From positions 7,192,001-7,256,000 of the forward strand of contig NZ_JACHMX010000001.1 in assembly GCF_014205155.1 (NCBI RefSeq): a DNA stretch of 64,000 bases. Direction: 5' to 3'. The stretch comes from Amycolatopsis umgeniensis (GTDB lineage Bacteria; Actinomycetota; Actinomycetes; Mycobacteriales; Pseudonocardiaceae). Position numbers and translations under genes: made by a program. Below are positions 1 through 9,471 of the stretch, piece by piece (position 1 is the stretch's first letter; each line of letters opens with the position of its first letter). A model generated the notes under the pieces. That model did not search any database, was not told the origin of the DNA, and saw only the letters and a list, made by a program, of their open reading frames with translations.

Positions 1-1051
1 GTTCGCCTTCCAGCCGGTCGAGGCCGCCAAGGTCGCGCTGGCCTTCTGGGGCGCGCACATCCTGGTGATCAAGTACAACATCATCAACCAGTGGCGGCAT
101 CTGCTCGTCCCGGTCGTGCCGATCGCGCTGCTGATGTTCGCGCTGGTCATGATGCAGCCCGACCTCGGCGGCACGGTCACTCTCGCGGTGGTGCTGCTGG
201 CCCTGCTGTGGTTCGCGGGCGCACCGAAACGGCTGTTCGGCGTCATCCTCGCGGGTGGTCTCGCCGGGATCCTGGTGCTGGCCATCATCGCGCCGTACCG
301 GCTCGCGCGGGTCATGTCGTTCGTCTCCGGCGACCCGGACACCAGCGCGGACGGCTTCCAGGCCAACCAGGCGAAACTCGCGCTCGCCGACGGCGGGATG
401 TTCGGCAAGGGCCTCGGGCAGGGCCAGTCCAACTGGGGCTACCTGCCGAACGTGCAGAACGACTTCATCTTCGCCCTGATCGGCGAGGAGCTCGGTTTCA
501 TCGGCTGCGTGGTCGTGCTGGGGCTGTTCGCCGGGGTCGCCGTGGTCGGCCTGCGGATCGCCACCCGCAACCTCGACCCGTGGATCCGCATCGTGTCCGG
601 CACGCTGACCGTCTTCCTGGTCGCGCAGGCCGGTATCAACATCGGCTACGTGGTCGGCCTGCTGCCGGTCACCGGGGTCACGCTGCCGCTGATCTCCTAC
701 GGCGGGACGTCGCTGGTGATCACCATGCTCATCATGGGGATCCTCGCGAACGCCGCCCGGCACGAACCGGAGGCGGTGGCCGCACTGCGCTCGCAGGGGC
801 CGGGTAAATTCGGACGCCTGCTGAGGCTTCCCGCGCCCGAGCCGTACCGCCCGCCCGCCAAGCGCAAGGGCACCGCGGCCAGGGGCGGTACCGCCAAGGC
901 GGCGAGGCCCGCGCCGAGGACGGCGAGGCCTTCGCCCGCCCAGGAACGGCGCCGTTCGGTGCGGGAACCCGGCAGGCGGACGGCCGCGCGAACGGCAGTG
1001 AACCGCGGTACCGCGAAACGGGGTACCGCAAACCGGAGAGGTCATAGGTGA
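1..1051 (+). CDS. ftsW: FtsW, SEDS-family septal peptidoglycan glycosyltransferase (5' truncated)
   Basis: The frame is open from base 2, so the N-terminus lies outside the window; 349 residues are visible. Hydrophobic segments alternate with typical SEDS motifs: an [17 protein letters not shown] stretch at the window edge, MQPDLGG, and PLISYGGTS near base 690-715. FtsW polymerises lipid II glycan strands at the septum with a class B PBP. The C-terminus carries a basic tail of about 90 residues rich in Ala, Pro, Arg and Lys, with RGTA-type repeats, longer than in many bacterial FtsW proteins and presumably cytoplasmic. Its TGA overlaps the murG GTG by the usual 4 nt (GTGA), so the two genes are translationally coupled. 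Confidence 0.96.
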   Translation, partial: FAFQPVEAAKVALAFWGAHILVIKYNIINQWRHLLVPVVPIALLMFALVMMQPDLGGTVTLAVVLLALLWFAGAPKRLFGVILAGGLAGILVLAIIAPYRLARVMSFVSGDPDTSADGFQANQAKLALADGGMFGKGLGQGQSNWGYLPNVQNDFIFALIGEELGFIGCVVVLGLFAGVAVVGLRIATRNLDPWIRIVSGTLTVFLVAQAGINIGYVVGLLPVTGVTLPLISYGGTSLVITMLIMGILANAARHEPEAVAALRSQGPGKFGRLLRLPAPEPYRPPAKRKGTAARGGTAKAARPAPRTARPSPAQERRRSVREPGRRTAARTAVNRGTAKRGTANRRGHR

Positions 1052-2175
1052 ACAACCCCGTTAGAGCGGACGCCGCAGCCGAGGTCGCGGGCAAGGCGCC
1101 GGTGGTCGTGGTCGCCGGTGGCGGCACCGCAGGACACATCGAACCCGCTCTCGCCCTCGCCGACGCGGTGATGCGCCTGCGTCCCGACGCGAAGGTGATC
1201 GCGCTGGGGACCGAGCGCGGGCTGGAGAACAAGCTCGTCCCGGCGCGGGGCTACCCGCTGGAGCTGATCCCACCGGTGCCGATGCCGCGCAAGCCGACCC
1301 CCGAGCTGCTGAAGATGCCGCTGAAGGTCCGCGACTCGGTCAAGCGCACCCGTGACGTCCTGGAGCGGGTCGGCGCGGACGTCGTCGTCGGGTTCGGCGG
1401 TTACGTCGCGCTTCCGGCGTACCTCGCCGCGCGCGGGCGCACGCCGATCGTGGTGCACGAGGCCAACGAGAAGCCGGGCCTGGCGAACAAGGTCGGCGCG
1501 CGGTTCGCCGTCCGCGTCGCCGTCGCCGTCCCGGGGACGCCGCTGGCGAAGGCCGAGGTCATCGGCATCCCGCTGCGGCGCTCCATCACCTCGCTCGACA
1601 GGGCCGCGCTGCGCGCCGAGGCCCGTGAGTTCTTCGGGCTCGACCCCGACGCCCCGACGCTGCTGGTCTTCGGCGGCTCGCAGGGCGCGGTGTCGATCAA
1701 CGGCGCGGTCTCCGGCGCTGCCAAGGAGTTCGCGGACGCCGGTGTCGGTGTCCTGCACGCCCACGGGCCGAAGAACACGCTGGTCGCCCAGGAGTTCCCC
1801 GGCAGGCCCGCGTACGTCCCGGTGCCGTATCTGGAGCGCATGGACCTGGCCTACGCCGCCGCCGACGCGGTGGTGTGCCGTTCCGGAGCGATGACCGTCG
1901 CCGAGGTCTCCGCGGTCGGCCTGCCCGCGGTGTTCGTCCCGCTGCCGTACGGCAACGGCGAACAGGCGGTCAACGCCCGGCCCGCGGTCGACGCGGGAGC
2001 AGGGCTGATGCTCGCCGACGCCGACCTCAGCCCCGCCAAGGTCGCCGAACTGGTGATCCCCCTGGTGACCGACGCCGACAGGGTCGCGAAGATGAGCGCG
2101 GCCGCGGTCGGCCTCGGCCACCGCGAGGCCGACGAGACCCTTGCCAAGATCGTGCTGGAGGCCGCAGGTGCCTGA
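1048..2175 (+). CDS. murG: MurG, UDP-GlcNAc:undecaprenyl-pyrophosphoryl-MurNAc-pentapeptide transferase
   Basis: 375 residues, normal for the family. After a short N-terminal extension the glycine-rich motif [11 protein letters not shown] begins the N-terminal GT-B domain. The second domain carries GGSQGA and the acceptor-side stretch [11 protein letters not shown]. The enzyme makes lipid II from lipid I at the inner face of the membrane. The GTG start at 1048 overlaps the ftsW stop, and the gene runs into murC with an 8-nt overlap (2168-2175). The gene order ftsW-murG-murC-ftsQ is the conserved actinobacterial dcw order. Confidence 0.97.
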   Translation: MNNPVRADAAAEVAGKAPVVVVAGGGTAGHIEPALALADAVMRLRPDAKVIALGTERGLENKLVPARGYPLELIPPVPMPRKPTPELLKMPLKVRDSVKRTRDVLERVGADVVVGFGGYVALPAYLAARGRTPIVVHEANEKPGLANKVGARFAVRVAVAVPGTPLAKAEVIGIPLRRSITSLDRAALRAEAREFFGLDPDAPTLLVFGGSQGAVSINGAVSGAAKEFADAGVGVLHAHGPKNTLVAQEFPGRPAYVPVPYLERMDLAYAAADAVVCRSGAMTVAEVSAVGLPAVFVPLPYGNGEQAVNARPAVDAGAGLMLADADLSPAKVAELVIPLVTDADRVAKMSAAAVGLGHREADETLAKIVLEAAGA

Positions 2176-3577
2176 TCAACTCCCCGACACGCTCACGCGT
2201 GCCCACCTGATCGGGATCGGCGGCGCCGGGATGAGCGGCATCGCCCGGATCCTGCTGGCCCGCGGCGCCCAGGTCTCCGGTTCCGACGCCAAGGAGTCGC
2301 GCGCGTTCCTTTCGCTGCGGGCCCAGGGCGCCGAGATCGCCGTCGGCCAGGCGCCCGAGAACCTCGACGCGTTCCCCGAAGGCCCGTCCTCGGTGATCGT
2401 GTCGACCGCGATCAAGGAGACCAACCCGGAGCTGATGGCCGCGCGGGAACGCGGGATCACCGTGCTGCACCGCGCGCAGGCGCTGGCCGGGCTGATGGAG
2501 GGGCACCGCGTCGCGTGCATCGCCGGGACGCACGGCAAGACGTCGACGACGTCGATGCTGACCGTCGCGCTCCAGCACTGTCACCTCGATCCGTCGTTCG
2601 CCATCGGCGGCGACCTCAACGAGTCGGGCGCGAACGCGCACCACGGCGAGGGCGGCGTCTTCGTCGCCGAAGCCGACGAGAGCGACGGGTCGTTCCTGGC
2701 CTACTCGCCGTCGGTCGCCGTGGTGACCAACGTCGAGCCGGACCACCTGGACCACCACGGCACCGCCGAGGCGTACGTCTCGGTGTTCACCGACTTCCTC
2801 GGCCGGATCGCGCCGGGCGGGCTGCTCATCGTCTGCGGTGACGACGAGGGGGCCGACGCGCTGGGCACGCGGGCCTCGGCGCAGGGCATCCGCGTCCGCC
2901 GCTACGGGCGTTCGGTCACCGGCGCGGACGACGCCAAGGTCCTGGACTTCGCCCCGGCCCCGGACGGCGGCGTCGTCCGGATTTCCTTGCAGGGCGAGGA
3001 AATCACCCTCCGGGTCGCGGTGCCGGGCGAACACATGGCACTGAACGCGATCGCCGCGCTGCTGGCCGGGATCGAGCTGGGCGCGCCCGTCGAAAGGCTG
3101 GCCGAAGGGCTCGCCGCGTTCGGCGGCGTCCGGCGGCGGTTCGAGTTCAAGGGCCGCTCGGGCGACGTCCGGGTGTACGACGACTACGCGCACCACCCGA
3201 CCGAGGTCGACGCGCAGCTGCGCGCGGTGCGGACGGCCGCCGGGACGGGCCGGGTCATCGTGGTCTTCCAGCCGCATCTGTACTCGCGCACGAAGACGTT
3301 CTCGACGGAGTTCGCGGCCGCGCTGTCGCTGGCCGACGAGGTCGTCGTGCTGGACGTCTTCGGCGCCCGCGAGAAACCGGAGCCCGGGGTGAGCGGCGCG
3401 CTCATCGCCGACCAGATCACCGGTACTTCCGTGCACTACCAGCCCGCGTTCGACGTCGCGGCGAAGCTCGCGGCGGATCTGGTCAAACCCGGCGACCTGC
3501 TGGTGACCATGGGCGCCGGCGACGTCACGCAGCTCGGCCCCGAGATCCTGGCCGAGCTGGACCGGCGGGCGGGCTAG
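2168..3577 (+). CDS. murC: MurC, UDP-N-acetylmuramate--L-alanine ligase
   Basis: Start chosen at GTG 2168 inside the murG 3' end, giving 469 residues; the N-terminus then reads into the Rossmann motif [13 protein letters not shown]. The ATP-binding P-loop is [11 protein letters not shown] (about residues 118-128), followed by central-domain residues such as EADESDGSF and the C-terminal [10 protein letters not shown]. It adds the first amino acid, L-Ala, to UDP-MurNAc in the cytoplasm. Its stop is followed by a 25-nt gap before ftsQ, so the genes are probably on one transcript. Confidence 0.97.
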   Translation: MPDQLPDTLTRAHLIGIGGAGMSGIARILLARGAQVSGSDAKESRAFLSLRAQGAEIAVGQAPENLDAFPEGPSSVIVSTAIKETNPELMAARERGITVLHRAQALAGLMEGHRVACIAGTHGKTSTTSMLTVALQHCHLDPSFAIGGDLNESGANAHHGEGGVFVAEADESDGSFLAYSPSVAVVTNVEPDHLDHHGTAEAYVSVFTDFLGRIAPGGLLIVCGDDEGADALGTRASAQGIRVRRYGRSVTGADDAKVLDFAPAPDGGVVRISLQGEEITLRVAVPGEHMALNAIAALLAGIELGAPVERLAEGLAAFGGVRRRFEFKGRSGDVRVYDDYAHHPTEVDAQLRAVRTAAGTGRVIVVFQPHLYSRTKTFSTEFAAALSLADEVVVLDVFGAREKPEPGVSGALIADQITGTSVHYQPAFDVAAKLAADLVKPGDLLVTMGAGDVTQLGPEILAELDRRAG

Positions 3578-3602
3578 CCATGACATCGGCCGGCGGGCAG
3601 CC

Positions 3603-4421
3603 ATGACACAGACCGGGGAACGCCGCCGCCCGGCCGAACCCGGTCGGCGTCCGCGCACCGAACGAACCCGACGGGCCGAGCAGGCGAAGGCCCGGCGCGG
3701 CAAACGGTCCGTCCAGGACCGCCGCCGCACCACCCGGCCGGTCAAGCGCAGGGAGATCCGGCGGCGCTGGGTCGCGCTGCTCTCGGTGCTGACCGTCGTC
3801 GCGCTCGTCTACCTGCTGTGGTTCAGCTCGATGCTGGGCGTGCAGCAGGTGGACGTCGTCGGGGCGAGTTCCGTGCCCGCGGACCTGATCCGCGGTACGG
3901 CGGCGGTGCCGGACCAGAAGCCGATGCTGCGCCTGGACACCGACGAGATCCGCGACCGGGTGGCGCAGATGCCCGGCATCGCCACCGTCGACGTCTCGCG
4001 GTCCTGGCCGAGCACCCTCGAGATCACCGTGACCGAACGCGCCGCGATCGCGTTCTTCGACAGCGGGCCCGGCGGCGACGGCGTGCACCTCGTCGACGGC
4101 GGGGGAGTGGTGTTCAAGACGGTCAAGGAACGGCCTGCGGGGCTGCCCGAGCTCAAACTGCCTTCGGTTTCGGCCGACGACCCGGTGACCCGCGCGGTGA
4201 CCGGCGTCCTCGGCGTGATCCCGCTGCAGTTGCTCCAGCAGGTCACCACCGCGACGGCGAAGACGCCGGGCAGCGTCGAGTTCGCGCTCGCCGACGGGAA
4301 GACCGTGCGCTGGGGGACCCCGGCCGACACCGAACGCAAGGCGAAGGTCCTCGCCGCGCTGCTCACGCGCGAGGGGAAGGTCTTCGACGTCTCGGCTCCG
4401 GACCTGCCCACCGTCTCCTGA
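3603..4421 (+). CDS. ftsQ: FtsQ/DivIB division protein with POTRA domain
   Basis: 272 residues in bitopic FtsQ layout: a very basic cytoplasmic N-terminus (about 55 residues), one membrane segment at about 57-79 (WVALLSVLTVVALVYLLWF), then a periplasmic POTRA domain starting LGVQQVDVVGASSV, followed by the beta domain. FtsQ bridges early and late divisome proteins. In most actinobacteria ftsZ follows directly; here a long palindrome and a convergent TetR gene follow, so the usual ftsQ-ftsZ linkage is broken. A nearby ATG at 3580 opens only a nine-codon frame. Confidence 0.93.
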   Translation: MTQTGERRRPAEPGRRPRTERTRRAEQAKARRGKRSVQDRRRTTRPVKRREIRRRWVALLSVLTVVALVYLLWFSSMLGVQQVDVVGASSVPADLIRGTAAVPDQKPMLRLDTDEIRDRVAQMPGIATVDVSRSWPSTLEITVTERAAIAFFDSGPGGDGVHLVDGGGVVFKTVKERPAGLPELKLPSVSADDPVTRAVTGVLGVIPLQLLQQVTTATAKTPGSVEFALADGKTVRWGTPADTERKAKVLAALLTREGKVFDVSAPDLPTVS

Positions 4422-4472
4422 CGCGTTTAGTCCTCTGGATGCGGCACTACCGCATCCAGAGGACTAAACGCG
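4422..4472. terminator. 23-bp-arm perfect palindrome between convergent ftsQ and TetR
   Basis: Two perfect 23-nt arms (4422-4444 and 4450-4472, core TAGTCCTCTGGATGCGG) are separated by a 5-nt loop. It begins directly after the ftsQ stop and ends 6 nt before the TetR stop, so it probably works as a bidirectional terminator. One arm recurs alone at 26853-26871, so it belongs to a dispersed sequence family. Confidence 0.8.
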
Positions 4473-4478
4473 AGGCGC

Positions 4479-5234
4479 TCAGGGGGCGACGAGGGCTTCG
4501 ATGCCGTCCAGCATGCGCTCCAGGCCGAACGTGAAGCTCTCGTCGGCGGCTTCGCAGGTTTCCGCCTCGTAGCCGCCGCTCTCCCAGATCCGCGTCATCG
4601 CCGGATGCCGTTCCACGTCGAAGTACTTCTCCCAGAACACCGACCGCTGCCCCCACCAGGCATCGGTCGACTGCCCGGTCTCCTGCTCGACCTGGGCTGT
4701 CTCGGCTGAAAGCGCCGCGTTCGCCTGGACGTAGATCTCGATGCTGTTCGCGGCGGCCGCGGCCTTGCGCGGCGCCAGCCCGATGTCCGACACCGCCGCG
4801 ATCAGGTACTCCTGGCCCGCCATCAGCCCTGGCCCGAGCACCGGCCGCACCATCGACGTCGAGCGCAGCCACGGATGCGCCCGGAACACGGCCAGGGTGC
4901 GCTCCGCGTAGAGCCGGACCTGCTCGCGCCAGCCGTCCGGCCGGGGATCGCCGGGGCCGGGGAGGTCCCGTGCGGCGAGCACCGAGTCCACCATGAGGTC
5001 GAGCAGTTCCGTCTTGCCGGGGACGTAGGTGTAGAGCGTCATCGTGCCGACGTCGAGTTCCTTGGCGATCTGGCTCATCGACACGGTCGCCTCGCCCGCG
5101 CCGTCGGCGAGCGCGACGGCGGTGGAGATCACCTGGTCGAGGGTCAGTTTCGGCTTCCGCCCCCTGGTCGGCTGCCGGGCATCGCCGCGGTCACGCCACA
5201 ACAGATCGAGGCTGCGCTCGACGTCCATCCACAC
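4479..5234 (-). CDS. TetR/AcrR-family transcriptional regulator
   Basis: 251 residues. The helix-turn-helix lies at about residues 48-76 (TVSMSQIAKELDVGTMTLYTYVPGKTEL), preceded by a basic RGRKPKLT stretch. The long helical remainder resembles the TetR_C ligand-binding domains of tetracycline-repressor-like members. It is divergent from an NmrA-like NAD(P)-binding protein gene, and two CGTA-N5-TACG sites lie between them, so it probably represses itself and that gene. GTG 5234 or ATG 5228 can serve as start. The ligand is unknown. Confidence 0.9.
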   Translation of the reverse strand: MWMDVERSLDLLWRDRGDARQPTRGRKPKLTLDQVISTAVALADGAGEATVSMSQIAKELDVGTMTLYTYVPGKTELLDLMVDSVLAARDLPGPGDPRPDGWREQVRLYAERTLAVFRAHPWLRSTSMVRPVLGPGLMAGQEYLIAAVSDIGLAPRKAAAAANSIEIYVQANAALSAETAQVEQETGQSTDAWWGQRSVFWEKYFDVERHPAMTRIWESGGYEAETCEAADESFTFGLERMLDGIEALVAP

Positions 5235-5267
5235 TCCACTCGGCCGTGAAGCTGGATTCTACATTCT

Positions 5268-5306
5268 CGTATGCGGTACGGTTAATCCATTCCCGTAGGA
5301 CGTACG
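5268..5306. promoter_or_regulatory. Twin operator CGTA-N5-TACG in the TetR/NmrA divergent promoter
   Basis: Two 13-bp dyads, 5268-5280 and 5294-5306, each CGTA-N5-TACG, have centres 26 bp apart. They lie between the TetR start (5234) and the NmrA-like start (5324). Both position and symmetry fit binding by the divergent TetR protein. Confidence 0.6.
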
Positions 5307-5323
5307 AAAAGGAGTGGGGAATC

Positions 5324-6157
5324 GTGACGATCCTGGTGACCGGTGCGACCGGAAGCGTCGGCAGGCTGCTGGTCGACGAGCTGGTGGAGGCCGGAGCGCC
5401 GGTGCGGGCGCTGACCGTCAATCCGGCGAAGGCGGCGCTGCCGGAGCAGGTGGAGGTCGCCAAGGGCTATCTGGGCAAGCCGGAGACGCTGCCCGAAGCC
5501 CTGGAAGGCATCGAGACCGTGTACCTGGCGCCGCTGGCGGACACGGTCGACGACTTCGTGAAGCTGGCCAAGGAAGCCGGGGTGCGCCGGGTGGTGGCCC
5601 TGTCGGGCAGCAACGCCGACGATCCGGTGGAGAACTCGAGCGGCGTGGCCTACGCGATCGTCGAGAAGGCTGTCCGAGAGGGAGGCTTCGACTGGACGTT
5701 CCTACGGCCGGGCGCGTTCATGATCAACACGCTCGGCTGGGCGGAGACGATCAAGGCCGAGCGGGTGGTCCGCGAGGCCTACCCCGAATCGCGGATGACA
5801 CCGATCGACCTCGGGGACATCGCCGCCGTCGCGGCGCACGTCATCCTGACCGAGGGGCATGACGGCAAGAAGCACACGCTGAGCGGGCCGACGGCGGTCA
5901 GCCAGCGCGAACAGGTCGCCGCCATCGCGGCCGCGCTCGGCGAAGAGGTGCGCTTCCAGGAGCTCACCCGGGAAGAGGCGAACCAGCAGTGGGCCGGCGC
6001 CGGGATCCCGCCGGAGATCGCGGAGTGGCTGCTCGACGGCTTCGCGTACTTCACCGAGAACCCCGACACCCCGACGGGCGTCGTCCAGGAACTCACCGGG
6101 CGGCCCGGTGTCACCTACGCGGAGTGGGCCGTGGCGAACGTCGAAGCGTTCCGCTGA
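5324..6157 (+). CDS. NmrA-like SDR-type NAD(P)-binding protein
   Basis: Start chosen at GTG 5324, preceded by AAAAGGAG, giving 277 residues that begin directly with the dinucleotide-binding strand: MTILVTGATGSVG. This is an atypical short-chain dehydrogenase of the NmrA/NAD(P)H-binding type (ISxxG-like, no clear YxxxK catalytic pair). Such proteins act as redox sensors or as reductases of quinones and other electrophiles. It is probably induced when the divergent TetR repressor binds its ligand. The exact substrate cannot be read from the sequence. Confidence 0.85.
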   Translation: MTILVTGATGSVGRLLVDELVEAGAPVRALTVNPAKAALPEQVEVAKGYLGKPETLPEALEGIETVYLAPLADTVDDFVKLAKEAGVRRVVALSGSNADDPVENSSGVAYAIVEKAVREGGFDWTFLRPGAFMINTLGWAETIKAERVVREAYPESRMTPIDLGDIAAVAAHVILTEGHDGKKHTLSGPTAVSQREQVAAIAAALGEEVRFQELTREEANQQWAGAGIPPEIAEWLLDGFAYFTENPDTPTGVVQELTGRPGVTYAEWAVANVEAFR

Positions 6158-6171
6158 GCCCTCCACGAAAC

Positions 6172-6297
6172 CCGGAACTCGCGTGACTGGAGCCGGAACT
6201 CGCGTGACTGGAGCCGGAACTCGCGTGATTGAAGACGTAACTCATGAGTTCCGGTCTCAATCACGCGAGTCCCGGCCAGGAGCACGCGAGATACGGG
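6172..6297. repeat. 21-nt-period repeat array (core CTCGCGTGA), with inverted copies
   Basis: Three consecutive 21-nt units (6172-6192, 6193-6213, 6214-6234) share CCGGAACTCGCGTGA. They are followed by inverted copies of the core near 6259-6276 and 6279-6296. The array occupies the space between convergent genes. Related arrays occur at 21138, 36424 and 63171. Confidence 0.85.
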
Positions 6298-6307
6298 TTA
6301 CCGACCC

Positions 6308-7081
6308 TCAGCGTGCCCGGCGCGGGAGGCGGGTCGGCAGCGGCGCGCCCCGCCGCGGCTGGTCCGCCGTCACCTGGGCGGGCGGACGTTTCGGCTGGGG
6401 GAGCGGAGGCGGAGCCTGCGACTCGCGGGGCCAGGCGGGGGTGATCATCGCCTGCGCCCCGACCCGGCGGACCGGTAGCCCGTGCGCCTCGCGGGCGGGC
6501 AGACCGGGCCAGATCTCGCCCGCCTCCTTGGCGGCGTCCCGGATCGCGGTGCCGTCGAGCGAGGTGCGCGTCTCTTCGATGTCGCGGTCGAGCCACTGGA
6601 CGACGAACTCCAGCGGTCCGTCCGGCGGCAGCGGCCACAGGAAGATCTCGTGGTCGACGTGGAACGCCGAACCGCCCAGCCCTTGGGCACGCAGCACCGG
6701 CTGGTCCGGTTTGGTCGCGGACGGTACGGAGATGGTCTCCGAACTGGCCCGGCGGCCGTCGGGGAAGAGCACCCCGACCAGCAGCGCGTTGTAGTCCGGG
6801 ACCCGGCGGTGGTCGATCAGGCCCTCGCCGGGTTCGTCCAGCAGGAGATCCCGCGAGTACACCGACAGCTGGAAGGACACCGCCTCCGGCCACACCTCGA
6901 TGCCGCGCAGCGCCACGATGGTCCGTTCGCCGCGGCCCAGCGGCATCGACCAGGGCAGGATCGCCGGGACGATGTACTCGTGCGGCGAGTCCACCCAGGG
7001 GCGGCCGTTGTAGCCGAACAGCTCCTGTTCCGGCACCGGGAACAGGGGGCGGCCGCGCGGTCCGTCGGCGAAGAAGCTCAT
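6308..7081 (-). CDS. Conserved-looking hypothetical protein with Pro/Arg-rich C-terminus
   Basis: 257 residues with no family I recognise. The first ~190 residues look like a soluble mixed alpha/beta domain rich in aromatic residues (EQELFGYNGRPWVDSP, HVDHEIFLWPLPPDGPLEFVVQW). The last ~45 residues are a disordered Pro/Arg/Ala tail. No signal peptide or membrane segment is seen. It lies downstream of the PASTA kinase on the same strand with a 130-bp gap that holds no other gene. Function unknown. Confidence 0.75.
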   Translation of the reverse strand: MSFFADGPRGRPLFPVPEQELFGYNGRPWVDSPHEYIVPAILPWSMPLGRGERTIVALRGIEVWPEAVSFQLSVYSRDLLLDEPGEGLIDHRRVPDYNALLVGVLFPDGRRASSETISVPSATKPDQPVLRAQGLGGSAFHVDHEIFLWPLPPDGPLEFVVQWLDRDIEETRTSLDGTAIRDAAKEAGEIWPGLPAREAHGLPVRRVGAQAMITPAWPRESQAPPPLPQPKRPPAQVTADQPRRGAPLPTRLPRRAR

Positions 7082-7211
7082 CGCGGATCGGGTGTGGCAG
7101 TACGCGGGGCGAACCTGTCCGACCTGCCGCTCACGCCGTCAACGACCACCATGCGGCTCACGGTATCCGATGACCACGCCGGTACTGAACGGTTTCACCG
7201 CACCTTTCGCG

Positions 7212-9362
7212 TCACCCGAAGCCCCTGAGCCGCACTTTCGTGCCCTTCGGCACCTTCGTGCCCGGCTGCGGATCCTGCTGCAGGACGAAGTCGAAACCAC
7301 CGTTTCCGCCGCCGTGGCCGTTGCCGTTTCCTCGACCCTCACGGTCGGCGTCCAGCCCGGCCTGGCGCAGGATCTGGATCGCCTCCTCCATCCGTTTGAA
7401 GGTCACATTGGGTACTTCGACGGCGTTCGAAACGAATACCCCGATCCGGCGGTTGCTGGCCTTGCCGCCGCCCTTCGGGTCGGTGCGGATCACCTGGCCT
7501 GCCGCGTACTGGTCCGAGAACTCCTCGCCCGCCTGGAACGGCTGGAAGCCCGCCTGCTGCAGGATCTGGAAGGCGGCGTCCTTGGCCTGGCCCGTGACGT
7601 CCGGGACCGGCGGAAGCGGTTCGGGGCCCTTCGACAGGATGAGCGTGACCTGTCCGCCGATGTTCAGCTGCGAACCGGGGCTCGGGTCGACGCGGATCAC
7701 CTTGCCCTTGGCGACGTCGCTGTACTCCTGCTCGCCGAGGCCCGGGGTCAGCTGCGCGGCCTTGATCGCCGTCTCCGCGTCCTGCTGGCTCGTCCCGGCC
7801 TGGATGTCCGGCACGATCGGGCGGCCCTTGGACAGCACGACGTTGACCGTGGCGCCCGGCGCGAGCGACGTGCCCGCCGCCGGATCGGACCGGATCACCG
7901 TGTGCTGGGCGGCGGTGTCGCTGTACTCCTCGGTGTAGGCCGGGGTCAGCTTCGCCGACCGGAGCGCGTCACCGGCCGCGGCCTGGTTCATCCCGGTCAG
8001 CGCCGGCACCGACGACGAGGTCGGTCCGGTGTCGTTGAGGATGAAGGCGAACGCGCCGATCAGGCCGCCGAGGATCACCACCGCGGCCGCGATCATCAGG
8101 TAGAGGCGTTTGCGCGACTGCGGTTCGTCGTCGTCCGCGGTCGGTTTGGGACGCGGGGGAGGCGTCCGGGGCGGCTGGGCGGCGGGGAACTGCTGCTCCC
8201 GCTGTATCGCCTGGGTGCCGCGCGGGCCGGTGACCGGCATGGTCGCTTCGGCGACCGGCATGGTCGCTTCGGCGACCGGCGTCAGCACCGTCGTCGCGGT
8301 GGCGGGGTTCACCGCCGGGACGGCCGGGATGCCGGGGGTGGTGCGTTCGGCGTCGGTCTCCCGGTCGGCGTCCGCGGGCAGCGGCACGGGGACGCCGACC
8401 GCCGGGACACCGAGGGCGGTGCGCAGGTGGTTCAGCTCGGCGAGGAACGCCGCGGCGTCGGGCGGGCGCTGCGCGGGGTCGCGCCGGGTGGCGCGCAGGA
8501 TCAGCTCGTCCAGCATCGGCGGGATGTCCGGGCGTAGTTCGCTCGGACGCGGGACGTCGTCGTTGACGTGCCGGTACGCCACCGAGAGCGCGGTGTCGCC
8601 GGTGTACGGCGCCCGCCCGGTGAGCATTTCGTACAGCAGGATCCCGGCCGAGTAGACGTCGCCGCTCGAGGTGGTCGCGCCGGTGGCGACCTGCTCGGGC
8701 GAGACGTAGGCGACGGTGCCGAGGATGACGCTCGAACTCGTGGTGCCCGCGCTCGCCATCGCGCGGACCAGGCCGAAGTCGCCCACCTTGACCACGCCGC
8801 CCGAGAGCGCCGTCCCGCCGCGTCCGATGAGCACGTTCTCCGGTTTGACGTCGCGATGCACCAGTCCGGCGGCGTGCGCCGCGGCCAGCGCGGACAGCAC
8901 CGGCTCGGCGATGCTCAGCGCGAGCGCGACGTCCAGCGGACCGCGTTCGGCGAGCAGTTCGCGCAGGGTGCCGCCGTCGACGAGTTCCATGACCAGGAAC
9001 GCGCGGCCGGACTCCTCCCCGCCGGGGGTGTCGAAGCCCTGGTCGTGCACCGCCACCACATGTGGATGGTGCAGCCGGGCCGCCGAACGGGCTTCCCGTT
9101 CGAAGCGCTCGACAAAGGACCTGTCGTCGGCGAACCGCGGGTCCATGATCTTGATGGCGACCTGGCGGTCCAAGCGGGTGTCGACGCCGCGGTACACCGA
9201 CGACATCCCACCGCGTGCGAGCAGCTTGTCCACCCGGTAGCGGCCCTCGAGCAGAGTGCCCACCAGAGTGGGGTCCGTGCGTGTCACGGCTATGGATCGT
9301 ACGGAAGTGCCCATGTTCTGGTGTACGGGACCTGGGTCGCCGGGGATCACGATTTCCGTCAT
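7212..9362 (-). CDS. PknL-type Ser/Thr protein kinase with four extracellular PASTA domains
   Basis: 716 residues. The kinase domain at about 40-315 has the ATP-binding Lys in VAIK (K71), catalytic HRDVKPEN (D171), DFG at 195-197 and an activation loop with several Thr/Ser. A Pro/Thr-rich linker carries a tandem 21-nt duplication (ATMPVAE twice, near 8236-8280). One membrane segment lies at about 420-442, then four PASTA repeats reach the C-terminus; the last is interrupted by a Gly/Asn-rich insert. PASTA domains bind muropeptides or lipid II. The divergent neighbour is an Rv2175c-like protein, the known PknL substrate in Mtb; Mtb PknL itself lacks PASTA domains. The start may alternatively be ATG 9314. 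Confidence 0.93.
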   Translation of the reverse strand: MTEIVIPGDPGPVHQNMGTSVRSIAVTRTDPTLVGTLLEGRYRVDKLLARGGMSSVYRGVDTRLDRQVAIKIMDPRFADDRSFVERFEREARSAARLHHPHVVAVHDQGFDTPGGEESGRAFLVMELVDGGTLRELLAERGPLDVALALSIAEPVLSALAAAHAAGLVHRDVKPENVLIGRGGTALSGGVVKVGDFGLVRAMASAGTTSSSVILGTVAYVSPEQVATGATTSSGDVYSAGILLYEMLTGRAPYTGDTALSVAYRHVNDDVPRPSELRPDIPPMLDELILRATRRDPAQRPPDAAAFLAELNHLRTALGVPAVGVPVPLPADADRETDAERTTPGIPAVPAVNPATATTVLTPVAEATMPVAEATMPVTGPRGTQAIQREQQFPAAQPPRTPPPRPKPTADDDEPQSRKRLYLMIAAAVVILGGLIGAFAFILNDTGPTSSSVPALTGMNQAAAGDALRSAKLTPAYTEEYSDTAAQHTVIRSDPAAGTSLAPGATVNVVLSKGRPIVPDIQAGTSQQDAETAIKAAQLTPGLGEQEYSDVAKGKVIRVDPSPGSQLNIGGQVTLILSKGPEPLPPVPDVTGQAKDAAFQILQQAGFQPFQAGEEFSDQYAAGQVIRTDPKGGGKASNRRIGVFVSNAVEVPNVTFKRMEEAIQILRQAGLDADREGRGNGNGHGGGNGGFDFVLQQDPQPGTKVPKGTKVRLRGFG

Positions 9363-9471
9363 TTCGTCGAATCGGCGGTATGCGTGAGCAATCGGACACT
9401 CTCCGTGATGGCGAGGTAGTCACCCATGCGTACCAATGGGGCGGAACGCGGAATGTGGCACAGTGTCACTT

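Noticed and set aside
3580..3606. Nine-codon ORF between murC and ftsQ
   Set aside because: Too short, without its own context; it ends in a 4-nt overlap with the ftsQ start and is probably chance.
6172..6297. CRISPR array
   Set aside because: Units abut with a 21-nt period and no unique spacers; no cas genes in the window.
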